In this document: piece by piece, positions 14,997 to 22,725 of the stretch
How positions within the stretch are numbered: the first letter of the stretch is position 1
Layout of the letters: each line of letters opens with the position of its first letter
NCBI GenBank assembly: GCA_040387035.1
Contig: JAZKEN010000051.1
Coordinates: forward strand, 1 to 32,780
Length of the DNA stretch: 32,780 nucleotides
From: Methylotenera_A sp040387035
GTDB taxonomy: Bacteria > Pseudomonadota > Gammaproteobacteria > Burkholderiales > Methylophilaceae
Reading direction: 5' to 3'
Notes under the pieces: model-generated
What the model saw: only the letters and a program-made list of their open reading frames with translations
Told to the model about the DNA's origin: nothing
Database searches by the model: none
Made by a program: the position numbers and the translations under genes

Positions 14997-16709
14997 ATGA
15001 GCAAAATACACCTTACCGAACTTGTTTTACGTGATGGTCATCAATCGATGATTGCTACGCGCTTGCGCACAGAAGACATGTTGCCTATTTGNNNNNNNNN
15101 NNNNNNNNNNNNNNNNNNNNNNNNNNNNNNNNNNNNNNNNNNNNNNNNNNNNNNNNNNNNNNNNNNNNNNNNNNNNNNNNNNNNNNNNNNNTTCCGTATT
15201 TTTGACGCGATGAACGATACACGCAACCTGCGCGAAGCGATCAATGCCGTTAAAAAAGTCAAGAAACACGCCATCGGCACCCTTTCTTACACAACCAGCC
15301 CAGTGCATGATATTGCTTATTTTGTAAACATGGCAAAAGAGCTGGAAAGCATGGGCTCTGACAGTATCGGCATTAAAGATATGGCGGGCTTGTTAACGCC
15401 ACAAGTAGCCGCCGATTTAGTGAAAGCCTTAACTCAAGCCGTCAGTTTGCCGATTCATGTGCACAGTCATGCCACATCGGGTTTGGCAAGTATGGTGATG
15501 CTGAAGAGCGTTGAAAATGGCGCCGCTATTATCGATACCTGTAACTCATCTTTTGCTGAAGGTGCCAGCCATCCAAGTACCGAAAGTATCGTCGCTGCAT
15601 TAAAAGGCACGCAATACGATACCGGCCTGGACTTGGCTAAACTACAAGAAATCACCGCCTATTTCCGCGAAACACGTAAAAAATACTGGCAATTTGAAAG
15701 CGACTTTACCGGCGTAGACACACGCGTATTGGTGAACCAGGTGCCGGGCGGCATGATTTCTAACCTGTCGAACCAGCTAAAAGAACAAGGCGCGCTTGCT
15801 CGCATGGATGAAGTGCTGGCAGAGATTCCGCGCGTGCGTGAAGATTTGGGCTATCCTCCATTGGTGACGCCGACATCGCAAATCGTTGGCACACAAGCCG
15901 TATTAAACGTGATGACGGGTTCACGCTATAAATCGGTGACGAATGAAGTTAAAAATTACCTGATGGGTCAATATGGCCAATCGCCAGCACCGGTGAATGC
16001 CAGTGTCAAGCAACAAGCGGTGGGCGATGCAACCGTAATCACCTGCCGTCCAGCCGATTTGCTAGAGCCAGAAATGGCTAAATTACAGGCGGAATCTGAC
16101 CGTATTGCACATTCAGAAGAAGACGTTTTGACTTACGCCATGTTCCCCGATATCGGCAAAACCTTTTTGCAAGAGCGTAATGCAGGCACGCTTAAAGCAG
16201 ATGCGCTATTGACCAAAGAGGCAGCCAATACCGGTGCATCGCGTTACGCACCTAATGAATTCAAGGTAACACTGCATGGTGAAACTTTCCATATCAAATT
16301 AACCGGTAGTGGCCATGCGGGTGAAGAGCAGCGCCCCTTCTACGTATCGGTAGACGGTATTGCTGAAGAGGTCATTGTTGAGACATTGAGCGAGATTGAA
16401 GTGTCGGAAAACGGCAATAGCACCGCCGGCAAAAGCGTTGGTAAAAAGAAATCCGGCTCAACCGCTAATGGCCGCCCGCGCCCACATCATGCCGGCTGCG
16501 TAACCACTGCCATGCCAGGCACCATTGTGGCGGTAAAAGTAGCCATCGGTGATAAGGTAAAAGCAGGCGATGGTGTCCTGGTAATCGAAGCCATGAAAAT
16601 GGAAAACGAAATTCAGGCGTCTAAAACAGGTACTGTGGTTGCCGTGCATGTTGCCAAAGGCGATACAGTGACCCCGGATGAGTCGCTGCTAGAAATCCAG
16701 CCGGAATAA
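14997..16709 (+). CDS. pycB: Pyruvate carboxylase subunit B (carboxyltransferase and biotin carrier), interrupted by an assembly gap
   Basis: This subunit transfers CO2 from carboxybiotin to pyruvate. The N-terminal TELVLRDGHQSMIATRL holds a metal-ligand Asp. After the gap come FRIFDAMNDTRNL, GIKDMAGLLTP (metal-site Lys) and HVHSHATSG (metal His pair). An Ala/Lys/Gly-rich linker leads to the C-terminal biotinyl domain, where EAMKMENEI carries the biotin lysine (codon 534 counting the N run). Bases 15092-15191 are N. Compared with relatives I recall, about 80 residues should lie there, not 34, so the real protein is probably near 615 residues. Homologues serve as the alpha subunit of oxaloacetate decarboxylase sodium pumps. 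No membrane subunit is adjacent and a biotin carboxylase is, so pyruvate carboxylase is favoured. Confidence 0.88.
   Translation: MSKIHLTELVLRDGHQSMIATRLRTEDMLPIXXXXXXXXXXXXXXXXXXXXXXXXXXXXXXXXXXFRIFDAMNDTRNLREAINAVKKVKKHAIGTLSYTTSPVHDIAYFVNMAKELESMGSDSIGIKDMAGLLTPQVAADLVKALTQAVSLPIHVHSHATSGLASMVMLKSVENGAAIIDTCNSSFAEGASHPSTESIVAALKGTQYDTGLDLAKLQEITAYFRETRKKYWQFESDFTGVDTRVLVNQVPGGMISNLSNQLKEQGALARMDEVLAEIPRVREDLGYPPLVTPTSQIVGTQAVLNVMTGSRYKSVTNEVKNYLMGQYGQSPAPVNASVKQQAVGDATVITCRPADLLEPEMAKLQAESDRIAHSEEDVLTYAMFPDIGKTFLQERNAGTLKADALLTKEAANTGASRYAPNEFKVTLHGETFHIKLTGSGHAGEEQRPFYVSVDGIAEEVIVETLSEIEVSENGNSTAGKSVGKKKSGSTANGRPRPHHAGCVTTAMPGTIVAVKVAIGDKVKAGDGVLVIEAMKMENEIQASKTGTVVAVHVAKGDTVTPDESLLEIQPE
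15092..15191. other. Assembly gap (100 N) inside pycB
   Basis: Exactly 100 undetermined bases. The codon before it is TG plus the first missing base (Cys fits the family, which reads LPIC) and a codon boundary follows it. The real length should therefore leave remainder 1 on division by 3. The 100-base placeholder satisfies that only by chance. Confidence 0.97.
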
Positions 16710-16726
16710 ACAATCCAAGCGTGAAT

Positions 16727-16762
16727 AAAAGCCGATAGTTTGTGCTATCGGCTTTTTATTTT
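16727..16762 (+). terminator. Strong intrinsic terminator after pycB
   Basis: GCCGATAG (16731-16738) pairs with CTATCGGC (16745-16752) over a 6-base loop, preceded by AAAA and followed by TTTTTATTTT. It begins 17 bases past the pycB stop and should separate pycAB from maf. Confidence 0.93.
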
Positions 16763-16797
16763 ATAGCCAATCAGTCCAATTTTATTGATAATACAGC

Positions 16798-17379
16798 ATG
16801 AAACAAACCTTGATCCTCGCTTCATCCTCTATTTATAGACGCGAACTACTGCAAAAACTACAAATTTCGTTTAGCAGTGTTTCGCCGCATGTCGATGAAA
16901 TCCCTCTAGACAATGAAAAGCCGCATGAAACCGCTTTGAGGTTATCCCAGGATAAAGCCAGGAAAGTGGGCAAGGAATACACGCACGCTTTGGTTATTGG
17001 CTGCGACCAGGTAGCCACTTTAGACGGCGTCCAACTGGGTAAGCCATTGAATCACCAGAATGCAACCAAGCAATTACAAATGATGCGCGGTCGCGAAGTC
17101 ACTTTTCACAGCGCCTTGTGCCTGTTCAACGCAGCCACAGGCCATATGCAGGCCGAAGTCGTACCCTATTTGGTGCGCTTTAGGCAACTATCCGATGCAC
17201 AGATTGAAAACTACTTAAACAAAGAGCAACCCTACCATTGCGCTGGCAGCGCCAAGTCAGAAGGCTTGGGCATTGCCTTAATAGAACGCATGTTAGGCGA
17301 AGACCCTAATGCATTAATTGGCTTACCGCTTATCAAACTCATTTCCATGCTCAACAACGAAGGTGTCAGCGTAATATAG
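16798..17379 (+). CDS. Maf-family nucleoside triphosphate pyrophosphatase, YceF type
   Basis: A 193-residue Maf-like house-cleaning enzyme. LASSSIYRRELL (7-18) is the Maf opening; Asp70 in GCDQV is the proposed catalytic base; GKPL and MMRGREVTFHSAL follow. The C-terminal CAGSAKSEGLG (147-157) is the form seen in YceF, which cleaves 7-methyl-GTP, rather than in YhdE, which acts on dTTP and UTP. In E. coli yceF is divergent from and next to yceD-rpmF. Here the same pair is split by pycAB, which supports the YceF assignment. It starts with ATG 35 bases after the terminator tract, with no clear ribosome site. Confidence 0.9.
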   Translation: MKQTLILASSSIYRRELLQKLQISFSSVSPHVDEIPLDNEKPHETALRLSQDKARKVGKEYTHALVIGCDQVATLDGVQLGKPLNHQNATKQLQMMRGREVTFHSALCLFNAATGHMQAEVVPYLVRFRQLSDAQIENYLNKEQPYHCAGSAKSEGLGIALIERMLGEDPNALIGLPLIKLISMLNNEGVSVI

Positions 17380-17420
17380 CTGCAAACGTTAGCCAACAAC
17401 AATCGTTTTGGAGACCCAGT

Positions 17421-18884
17421 ATGTTTAATCACCGCACCATGACTTTAACTAATAGCATTTTAGCCATTACCAGCCTGCTATCGATGGGAGCCTATGCTTT
17501 GGAAAACGTGACCAATGAAACCACCAGTACTTTAAATGACCAGCAAAGCGTTGCCGTGACGATTTATAACGGCGATTTAGCGCTAGTAAAAGATACGCGT
17601 AAAGTACAGTTAAACTCAGGCTTGAATGCGCTTGCTTTGCGTGATGTAAGTGCCCAGATTCGCCCGGAAACAGCTTTGCTACGCAGCATCAATGCTCCCG
17701 GCAGCCTAAATTTATTAGAGCAGAATTTTGATTTTGACCTGCTCACCCCGGAAAAATTATTAGAAAAATACGTAGGCAAAACAGTTGGTTTAGTCAAAAC
17801 CCACCCAACTACTGGCGCGGAAACGACTGAGCAAGCGACTGTTTTGTCTGCCAATAACGGCGTGGTGTTAAAGATAGATAACCGCATCGAAACAGGCATT
17901 CATGGCCGCATTGTGTATGACAATGTACCGGCAAATTTGCGTGACAGGCCTACTTTGGTCACACAAATCAATAATAAAGGCACTACAGACCAAACGGTGG
18001 AATTAAGCTATTTAACGGGTGGCTTAGGCTGGAAAGCCGATTATGTGGCCGAATTAAATAACAAGGAAAACCTGCTGGACTTATCTGGCTGGGTAACGCT
18101 TAACAACACCAGCGGCGCCACTTATAAAAATGCCAAACTGCAATTGGTGGCAGGCGATGTCAATCGCGTACAGCCATCACCGCGCACCATGATGCAAATG
18201 CGCAAAAACGATATGATGGCAGCAGAGGCCGCCGCACCCATGTCAGAAGAATCATTGCTTGAATATCATTTATACACGCTAGACCGCCCTACCACTATTG
18301 CCGAGAATCAAACCAAGCAAGTAGCCTTGCTCTCGGCAAGCGCTGTGCCAGTGCGCAAAGAATTAGTTTTGCGTGGTGCCGATTATTATTACCAAGGGCA
18401 ATACGGTGAAATTGGCAGCAAAATGAAAGTGGGCGTGTTTATTGAGTTTGATAACAAAGAGGCCGCAAAATTAGGCATGCCTTTGCCCAAAGGCATATTG
18501 CGCGTGTATAAAAAAGACAGTCAGGGAAATGCGCAATTTGTGGGTGAAGATAATATCGACCATACCCCAAAAAATGAAACGGTGCGTCTCAAACTGGGCG
18601 AAGCTTTTGATGTGACGGCTGACAAAAAGCAGACCGATTTTAAAGTGCTGCCGCGCCCTTCTAAAGGCAACAACCTGTATGAAAGCGCGTTTGAGTTAAC
18701 CTTGAAAAACGCCAAAAAAGAAAAGGTGATTGTGACAGTGCAAGAGCCTATCAGCGGTGATTGGAAAATATTGAGTGAAAGCAAAGCGCATACTAAAGTG
18801 AATAGTCATTTGGCTGAATGGAAAATTGAGATCCCGGCAGAAGACAAAGTGACATTGACCTACAGAGCGCAAGTAAAGTACTAA
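17421..18884 (+). CDS. Secreted DUF4139-family protein of unknown function
   Basis: A 487-residue exported protein. A signal peptide (SILAITSLLSMGAYALENV) likely ends after AYA near residue 26. The mature protein starts with a beta-rich domain (SVAVTIYNGDLALVKDTRKV). The DUF4139 core follows, recognisable by LSYLTGGLGWKADYVAEL, LSGWVTLNNTSGATYKNAKL, VFIEFDNKEAAKLGMPLPKG and a terminal EDKVTLTYRAQVKY. A Met-rich stretch (MMQMRKNDMMAAEAAAPM) lies in the middle. The likely location is periplasm or cell surface; no lipobox or transmembrane anchor is seen. No biochemical role is known to me. The ATG at 17421 has GGAG seven bases upstream. It sits 41 bases after maf and 4 bases before the methyltransferase gene, so the three are probably one operon. 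Confidence 0.85.
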   Translation: MFNHRTMTLTNSILAITSLLSMGAYALENVTNETTSTLNDQQSVAVTIYNGDLALVKDTRKVQLNSGLNALALRDVSAQIRPETALLRSINAPGSLNLLEQNFDFDLLTPEKLLEKYVGKTVGLVKTHPTTGAETTEQATVLSANNGVVLKIDNRIETGIHGRIVYDNVPANLRDRPTLVTQINNKGTTDQTVELSYLTGGLGWKADYVAELNNKENLLDLSGWVTLNNTSGATYKNAKLQLVAGDVNRVQPSPRTMMQMRKNDMMAAEAAAPMSEESLLEYHLYTLDRPTTIAENQTKQVALLSASAVPVRKELVLRGADYYYQGQYGEIGSKMKVGVFIEFDNKEAAKLGMPLPKGILRVYKKDSQGNAQFVGEDNIDHTPKNETVRLKLGEAFDVTADKKQTDFKVLPRPSKGNNLYESAFELTLKNAKKEKVIVTVQEPISGDWKILSESKAHTKVNSHLAEWKIEIPAEDKVTLTYRAQVKY

Positions 18885-18888
18885 GCAA

Positions 18889-19602
18889 GTGAGCGCATTC
18901 GGCACACTTTATTTGATTCCTGTCACACTTGGCGATGACCGCATCGCCAGTGTCTTGCCACCCAACGTAGTTGCTATCGCGCAAAAACTGGATTCATTTG
19001 TCGTTGAAAGTGAAAAATCCGCGCGCCATTTCCTAAGCACCATCAAAACCATTAAACCCGTGCGTGAGCTCACTTTGCAACTGTTGAATGAACATACGGC
19101 AGATAAAGACGTTTCAGCGCTACTAGCCCCATTATTAGCAGGTAAAGATGTGGGCTTGATGTCTGACGCTGGTTGCCCGGGAGTGGCTGACCCTGGTGCA
19201 AAACTGGTTGAGCTGGCACATCAAAAAGGCATAAAAGTCGTGCCATTTGTAGGCCCAAGCTCGATTTTACTTAGCTTGATGGCTAGCGGTTTAAATGGGC
19301 AGCAATTCGCATTTCTAGGCTACTTGCCCGTTGATAAAATGGCGCGCAATACCAAGCTGAAAGAAATCGAAAAACGTTCGCTTACGCATAAAGAAACACA
19401 GCTGTTTATCGAAACGCCTTATCGTAACCAGCATATGCTGGAAGCTATTTTAAGCACCTGCCAGGCCAACACCAGGCTATGTGTTGCTTGTGATATTAGC
19501 CTGGCAAGCGAGTTGATTGTAACAAAAACAATTGCGGCCTGGAAAAAATCGCCCTTGCCTGATTTGCATAAAAGGCCAACTGTATTCTTACTGCTGGCTT
19601 AA
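18889..19602 (+). CDS. RsmI-like SAM-dependent methyltransferase (tetrapyrrole methylase fold)
   Basis: A 237-residue protein of the tetrapyrrole/corrin methylase superfamily. GTLYLIPVTLGDD at the N-terminus, VGLMSDAGCPGVADPGAKLV (89-108) and FVGPSSILLSLMASG (120-134) are the SAM-site motifs also found in RsmI, the 16S rRNA C1402 2'-O-methyltransferase. It is shorter than RsmI (about 280-290 residues) and lacks RsmI's usual TPIGN start and C-terminal extension. It therefore belongs to a sister group whose substrate is not known to me. The start is GTG (18889) four bases after the DUF4139 stop, with a weak ribosome site, so translational coupling is likely. Its stop codon directly abuts the stop of rnhB on the other strand. 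Confidence 0.85.
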   Translation: MSAFGTLYLIPVTLGDDRIASVLPPNVVAIAQKLDSFVVESEKSARHFLSTIKTIKPVRELTLQLLNEHTADKDVSALLAPLLAGKDVGLMSDAGCPGVADPGAKLVELAHQKGIKVVPFVGPSSILLSLMASGLNGQQFAFLGYLPVDKMARNTKLKEIEKRSLTHKETQLFIETPYRNQHMLEAILSTCQANTRLCVACDISLASELIVTKTIAAWKKSPLPDLHKRPTVFLLLA

Positions 19603-20205
19603 CTACTTAATCAGCGCCCGAACCGGCGCATAACTCAAGCGGTGGTATTGGCTAATACCATGCATGCTGAGCATTTCCAAATGGTATGCCGTTGGATAAC
19701 CCTTGTGTTTGGCAAAACCGTATTGGGGGTAGCTCTTATCTAGCTCATACAGCTCTGCATCGCGCGCTACCTTTGCCAAAATAGAGGCTGCCGAGATGGC
19801 TTGCACCTTGCTGTCGCCCTTTACAATCGCCTCACATGGCCAGCTTATTTTTGGGCATTTATTGCCGTCCACCTGCACCAATACCTGACCCGATTCAATC
19901 ATCACTAACAACTCTGGCGTCAAAGGCAGTGCTTCAATAGCGCGCTTCATGGCCAACAGGCTCGCCTGCAGGATATTGATATCGTCAATTTCCTGCGCAG
20001 TACAACTGGCAATCGCCCAGACCAAGGCTTTGGATTTGATTTCGGCGCTTAAAAAATCACGCTTTTTTTCCGATAGTTTTTTGGAGTCCGCCAAACCAAG
20101 TATAGGATTGTTGCTATCCAAAATCACCGCTGCCGCATAAACACTGCCAGCCAATGGCCCGCGCCCCGCTTCGTCTACACCGCAAATCAGTGTTTGCTTG
20201 GTCAT
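19603..20205 (-). CDS. rnhB: Ribonuclease HII
   Basis: A 200-residue RNase HII that nicks RNA-DNA hybrids and removes misincorporated ribonucleotides. The opening CGVDEAGRGPLAGSV supplies the paired acidic residues Asp11 and Glu12 of the DEAGRG motif. The blocks ILDSNNPILGLADSKKLSEK, SAASILAKVARD and YPQYGFAKHKGYPTAYH are typical. It is the last gene of the envelope operon, one base after lpxB, as in E. coli (lpxB-rnhB). No terminator follows; its stop is back-to-back with that of the plus-strand methyltransferase gene. Confidence 0.96.
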   Translation of the reverse strand: MTKQTLICGVDEAGRGPLAGSVYAAAVILDSNNPILGLADSKKLSEKKRDFLSAEIKSKALVWAIASCTAQEIDDINILQASLLAMKRAIEALPLTPELLVMIESGQVLVQVDGNKCPKISWPCEAIVKGDSKVQAISAASILAKVARDAELYELDKSYPQYGFAKHKGYPTAYHLEMLSMHGISQYHRLSYAPVRALIK

Positions 20206-20206
20206 G

Positions 20207-21385
20207 CTATTTGATATAACTGAGAATAACCGCTGCTGCTTTTTCGGCAGTGTTCTGTTTTAAATTAAGGTGGATCTTGGTAAAGACCTGCTTGATCTCA
20301 GCGCAGTAATTGGTGTCACTAAGTAGCCTGGTGGCTGCATCGCTTAAATTCTGCGGTGTTGCTTCATGTTGCAGCAACTCCGGCACCAAAAATTTACCGG
20401 CCAGAATATTAGGCAATCCAACAAATGGCTGGTAACGCATGCGTTTTAATATCCACCAGCTTAATGCTGGCATGCGGTAGGTGATCACCATGGGCTTTTT
20501 CAGCAACGCGGCTTCCAGTGTGGCCGTACCAGAAGCCACAATCACGATATCGGCCGCTTCCATCGCATCATGCGCATGGCCAAACAGTATTTGTAGGTTT
20601 AGCTCAACATTGGGATAGTCTGCATAGCTGTCATGAATGGCATGCTCAAAAATAGCACGTGTTTCGCGTGTAATCAGTGGTACCAAGAACTGTATCGGAT
20701 GAAACTCCGCGGGCAGTGCCGGGTCGGAAATATACTGTTTAGTGAGTAAGTGCGCCGTTTTTACGAATAAACTGGCATGTTGTTTTACTTCACTTTGCCG
20801 GCTGCCGGGCAGCATGGCAACAACTAGTTTATCCTGCTTGATTTTTAGCGCTTCACGCGCGGCTTGTATATCGGGCTCTAATGGCAACTCATCTGCCAAG
20901 GGGTGACCCACATAGGTTACAGGCACATTGGCCGCTTCATATAAAACAGGTTCAAACGGAAACAAAGCCAGGATATGGCTGACCGCACGCTTGATTTTAG
21001 CCACACGCCCGCCGCGCCATGCCCATATGGATGGGCTGACGTAGTGAATTGCGGTGATGCCCTTTTGCTTGAATTTTCGCTCAAGCCAAAGATTAAAATC
21101 AGGCGCATCAACGCCAATAAACAGGGCTGGCTTTTCGCTTAATAATTGCTGTAGTAAGTTTTTGCGTAACTTCAACAAGCCATACAGATGTTTGAGCACT
21201 TCGATATAGCCACGCACCGAAAGATTCTCGATTGAGAATAATGATTTGGCACCTTCCGCCATCATCTTAGGCCCGGCAATCCCCACAAAGGTCAGGTCGC
21301 TACGCTGCGCTTTTAAGGCACGTATCAAATGACTGCCCAACAAATCCCCTGAGGCTTCGCCAGCCACTATTGCAATTTTTGGCAT
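20207..21385 (-). CDS. lpxB: Lipid-A-disaccharide synthase
   Basis: A 392-residue GT-B glycosyltransferase (family GT19) that joins 2,3-diacylglucosamine-1-phosphate and UDP-2,3-diacylglucosamine into the lipid A disaccharide. The signatures IAIVAGEASGDLLGSHLI (4-21), GVDAPDFNL, YVSPSIWAWRGGR, GHPLADELPLEPD, LLPGSRQSEV and IVASGTATLEAALLKKPMV occur in order. It acts as a peripheral inner-membrane protein. It lies 11 bases after lpxA and one base before rnhB. Confidence 0.96.
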   Translation of the reverse strand: MPKIAIVAGEASGDLLGSHLIRALKAQRSDLTFVGIAGPKMMAEGAKSLFSIENLSVRGYIEVLKHLYGLLKLRKNLLQQLLSEKPALFIGVDAPDFNLWLERKFKQKGITAIHYVSPSIWAWRGGRVAKIKRAVSHILALFPFEPVLYEAANVPVTYVGHPLADELPLEPDIQAAREALKIKQDKLVVAMLPGSRQSEVKQHASLFVKTAHLLTKQYISDPALPAEFHPIQFLVPLITRETRAIFEHAIHDSYADYPNVELNLQILFGHAHDAMEAADIVIVASGTATLEAALLKKPMVITYRMPALSWWILKRMRYQPFVGLPNILAGKFLVPELLQHEATPQNLSDAATRLLSDTNYCAEIKQVFTKIHLNLKQNTAEKAAAVILSYIK

Positions 21386-21396
21386 GATGACACTGA

Positions 21397-22176
21397 CTAG
21401 CGGACGATGCCGCGGGTAGAAATGTTTAAAAAGTCGGTTAGCATGATAATTTCATGGCAATCTTTTTGCATATTCGCCAACTCGATCTTGGCTTCGTCTA
21501 AGGTCAAGCCATGGCGGTATAGTGCTTTGTAGGCACGCTTGATCTGGGTAATGCTGTCAGGGCTAAAGCCGCGGCGTTTTAAGCCTTCTGAGTTGATACC
21601 GTGCGGTTTGGCATCGTAGCCGGCAGCTGTTACGTAAGGTGGAATATCTTTAAACACGACTGAACCCACCGCCGTGATCACATGCGCGCCGATCTTGCAA
21701 AACTGGTGAATCAGTGTAAAGCCACCCAGGATCGCATAGTCATGAATATCGACATGGCCTGCAAGCGAGCTATTATTAGCCAGTATGGTGTTATTGCCGA
21801 TGGTGCAATCGTGCGCGATATGCACATAAGCCATTATCCAATTGTCGTTGCCAATCTTGGTTACACCCTTATCTTGAATGGTGCCCCGATTAAAAGTGCA
21901 AAACTCACGAATGGTATTGTTGTCGCCAATTTCTAAAGTCGTTGGTTCATCACGGTATTTTTTATCTTGCGGCGCTTCGCCCAGTGATGAAAACTGGAAA
22001 ATCTGATTGTTTTTTCCAATAGTGGTTGGACCTTGCAAAACGACGTGGCTGGCGATGGTTGTGCCAGCGTCCACTTTGACACCAGCACCAATGACAGAAT
22101 AGGCGCCTACTGTTACGCTGGAATCCAGCTCCGCTTTAGGGTCGATAATTGCAGTTGGATGTATATTGGCAGACAT
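21397..22176 (-). CDS. lpxA: UDP-N-acetylglucosamine acyltransferase
   Basis: A 259-residue left-handed beta-helix acyltransferase for the first step of lipid A synthesis, using 3-hydroxyacyl-ACP. Hexapeptide repeats run from residue 3 to about 190. The catalytic His122 is in VHIAHDCTIGN. The C-terminal helical domain (GLKRRGFSPDSITQIKRAYK) is standard. It follows fabZ after 55 bases and precedes lpxB by 11, the canonical order. Confidence 0.97.
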   Translation of the reverse strand: MSANIHPTAIIDPKAELDSSVTVGAYSVIGAGVKVDAGTTIASHVVLQGPTTIGKNNQIFQFSSLGEAPQDKKYRDEPTTLEIGDNNTIREFCTFNRGTIQDKGVTKIGNDNWIMAYVHIAHDCTIGNNTILANNSSLAGHVDIHDYAILGGFTLIHQFCKIGAHVITAVGSVVFKDIPPYVTAAGYDAKPHGINSEGLKRRGFSPDSITQIKRAYKALYRHGLTLDEAKIELANMQKDCHEIIMLTDFLNISTRGIVR

Positions 22177-22231
22177 TAATTTGACTTAAAATTATTTATA
22201 ATTTACTTTAAAATATGGCTATAAGTATTTG

Positions 22232-22717
22232 TTATTGTTGCTTTTCTATCGCCTTTAAAATACACATCATATTGGCTTCGGCAACAACTGTCCCATCCAC
22301 GGAGGCAACGCCGGAGTATTTCCAGATACCTTTTAATATGCGGTCAATTTTCACATTTAAGATGATCTGGTCACCTGGCGACACAGGCTTTTTAAAGCGT
22401 GCGCTATCAATACCGGCAAAATAATACACAGAATCATCGGTCGGTTTTGTACCCATCGTTTTAAACGAAAGTATGGCCGCCGCTTGTGCCATCGCCTCAA
22501 CGATCAAAACACCAGGCATTACGGGGTGATAGGGAAAGTGGCCCGGGAAAAACGGCTCATTCACACTGACATTTTTTAAGGCAGTAATCTCTTTGCCAAT
22601 TTCCATCGATATAACGCGATCAATCAACACAAATGGGTATCGGTGCGGTAAGTGATCTAAGATTTCATGAATATCCATCCCATTTGTATCGTTTTTATTT
22701 GCTACTGACTCTGTCAT
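22232..22717 (-). CDS. fabZ: 3-hydroxyacyl-ACP dehydratase
   Basis: A 161-residue hot-dog-fold dehydratase that converts 3-hydroxyacyl-ACP to enoyl-ACP and so competes with LpxA/LpxD for substrate. HRYPFVLIDR is at 25-34, and the active-site His60 and Glu74 lie in FFPGHFPYHPVMPG and VEAMAQ. I keep the ATG at 22717, which has GAGAA five bases upstream. The internal ATG at codon 14 would give the usual compact FabZ but has no ribosome site. This leaves a 13-residue polar N-terminal extension. Confidence 0.95.
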   Translation of the reverse strand: MTESVANKNDTNGMDIHEILDHLPHRYPFVLIDRVISMEIGKEITALKNVSVNEPFFPGHFPYHPVMPGVLIVEAMAQAAAILSFKTMGTKPTDDSVYYFAGIDSARFKKPVSPGDQIILNVKIDRILKGIWKYSGVASVDGTVVAEANMMCILKAIEKQQ

Positions 22718-22725
22718 ATCATTCT

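Noticed and set aside
17421..19602. Defence or toxin-antitoxin system around the unknown genes
   Set aside because: No nuclease, toxin, helicase or mobile-element signature is present; neighbours are housekeeping genes with matching codon use.
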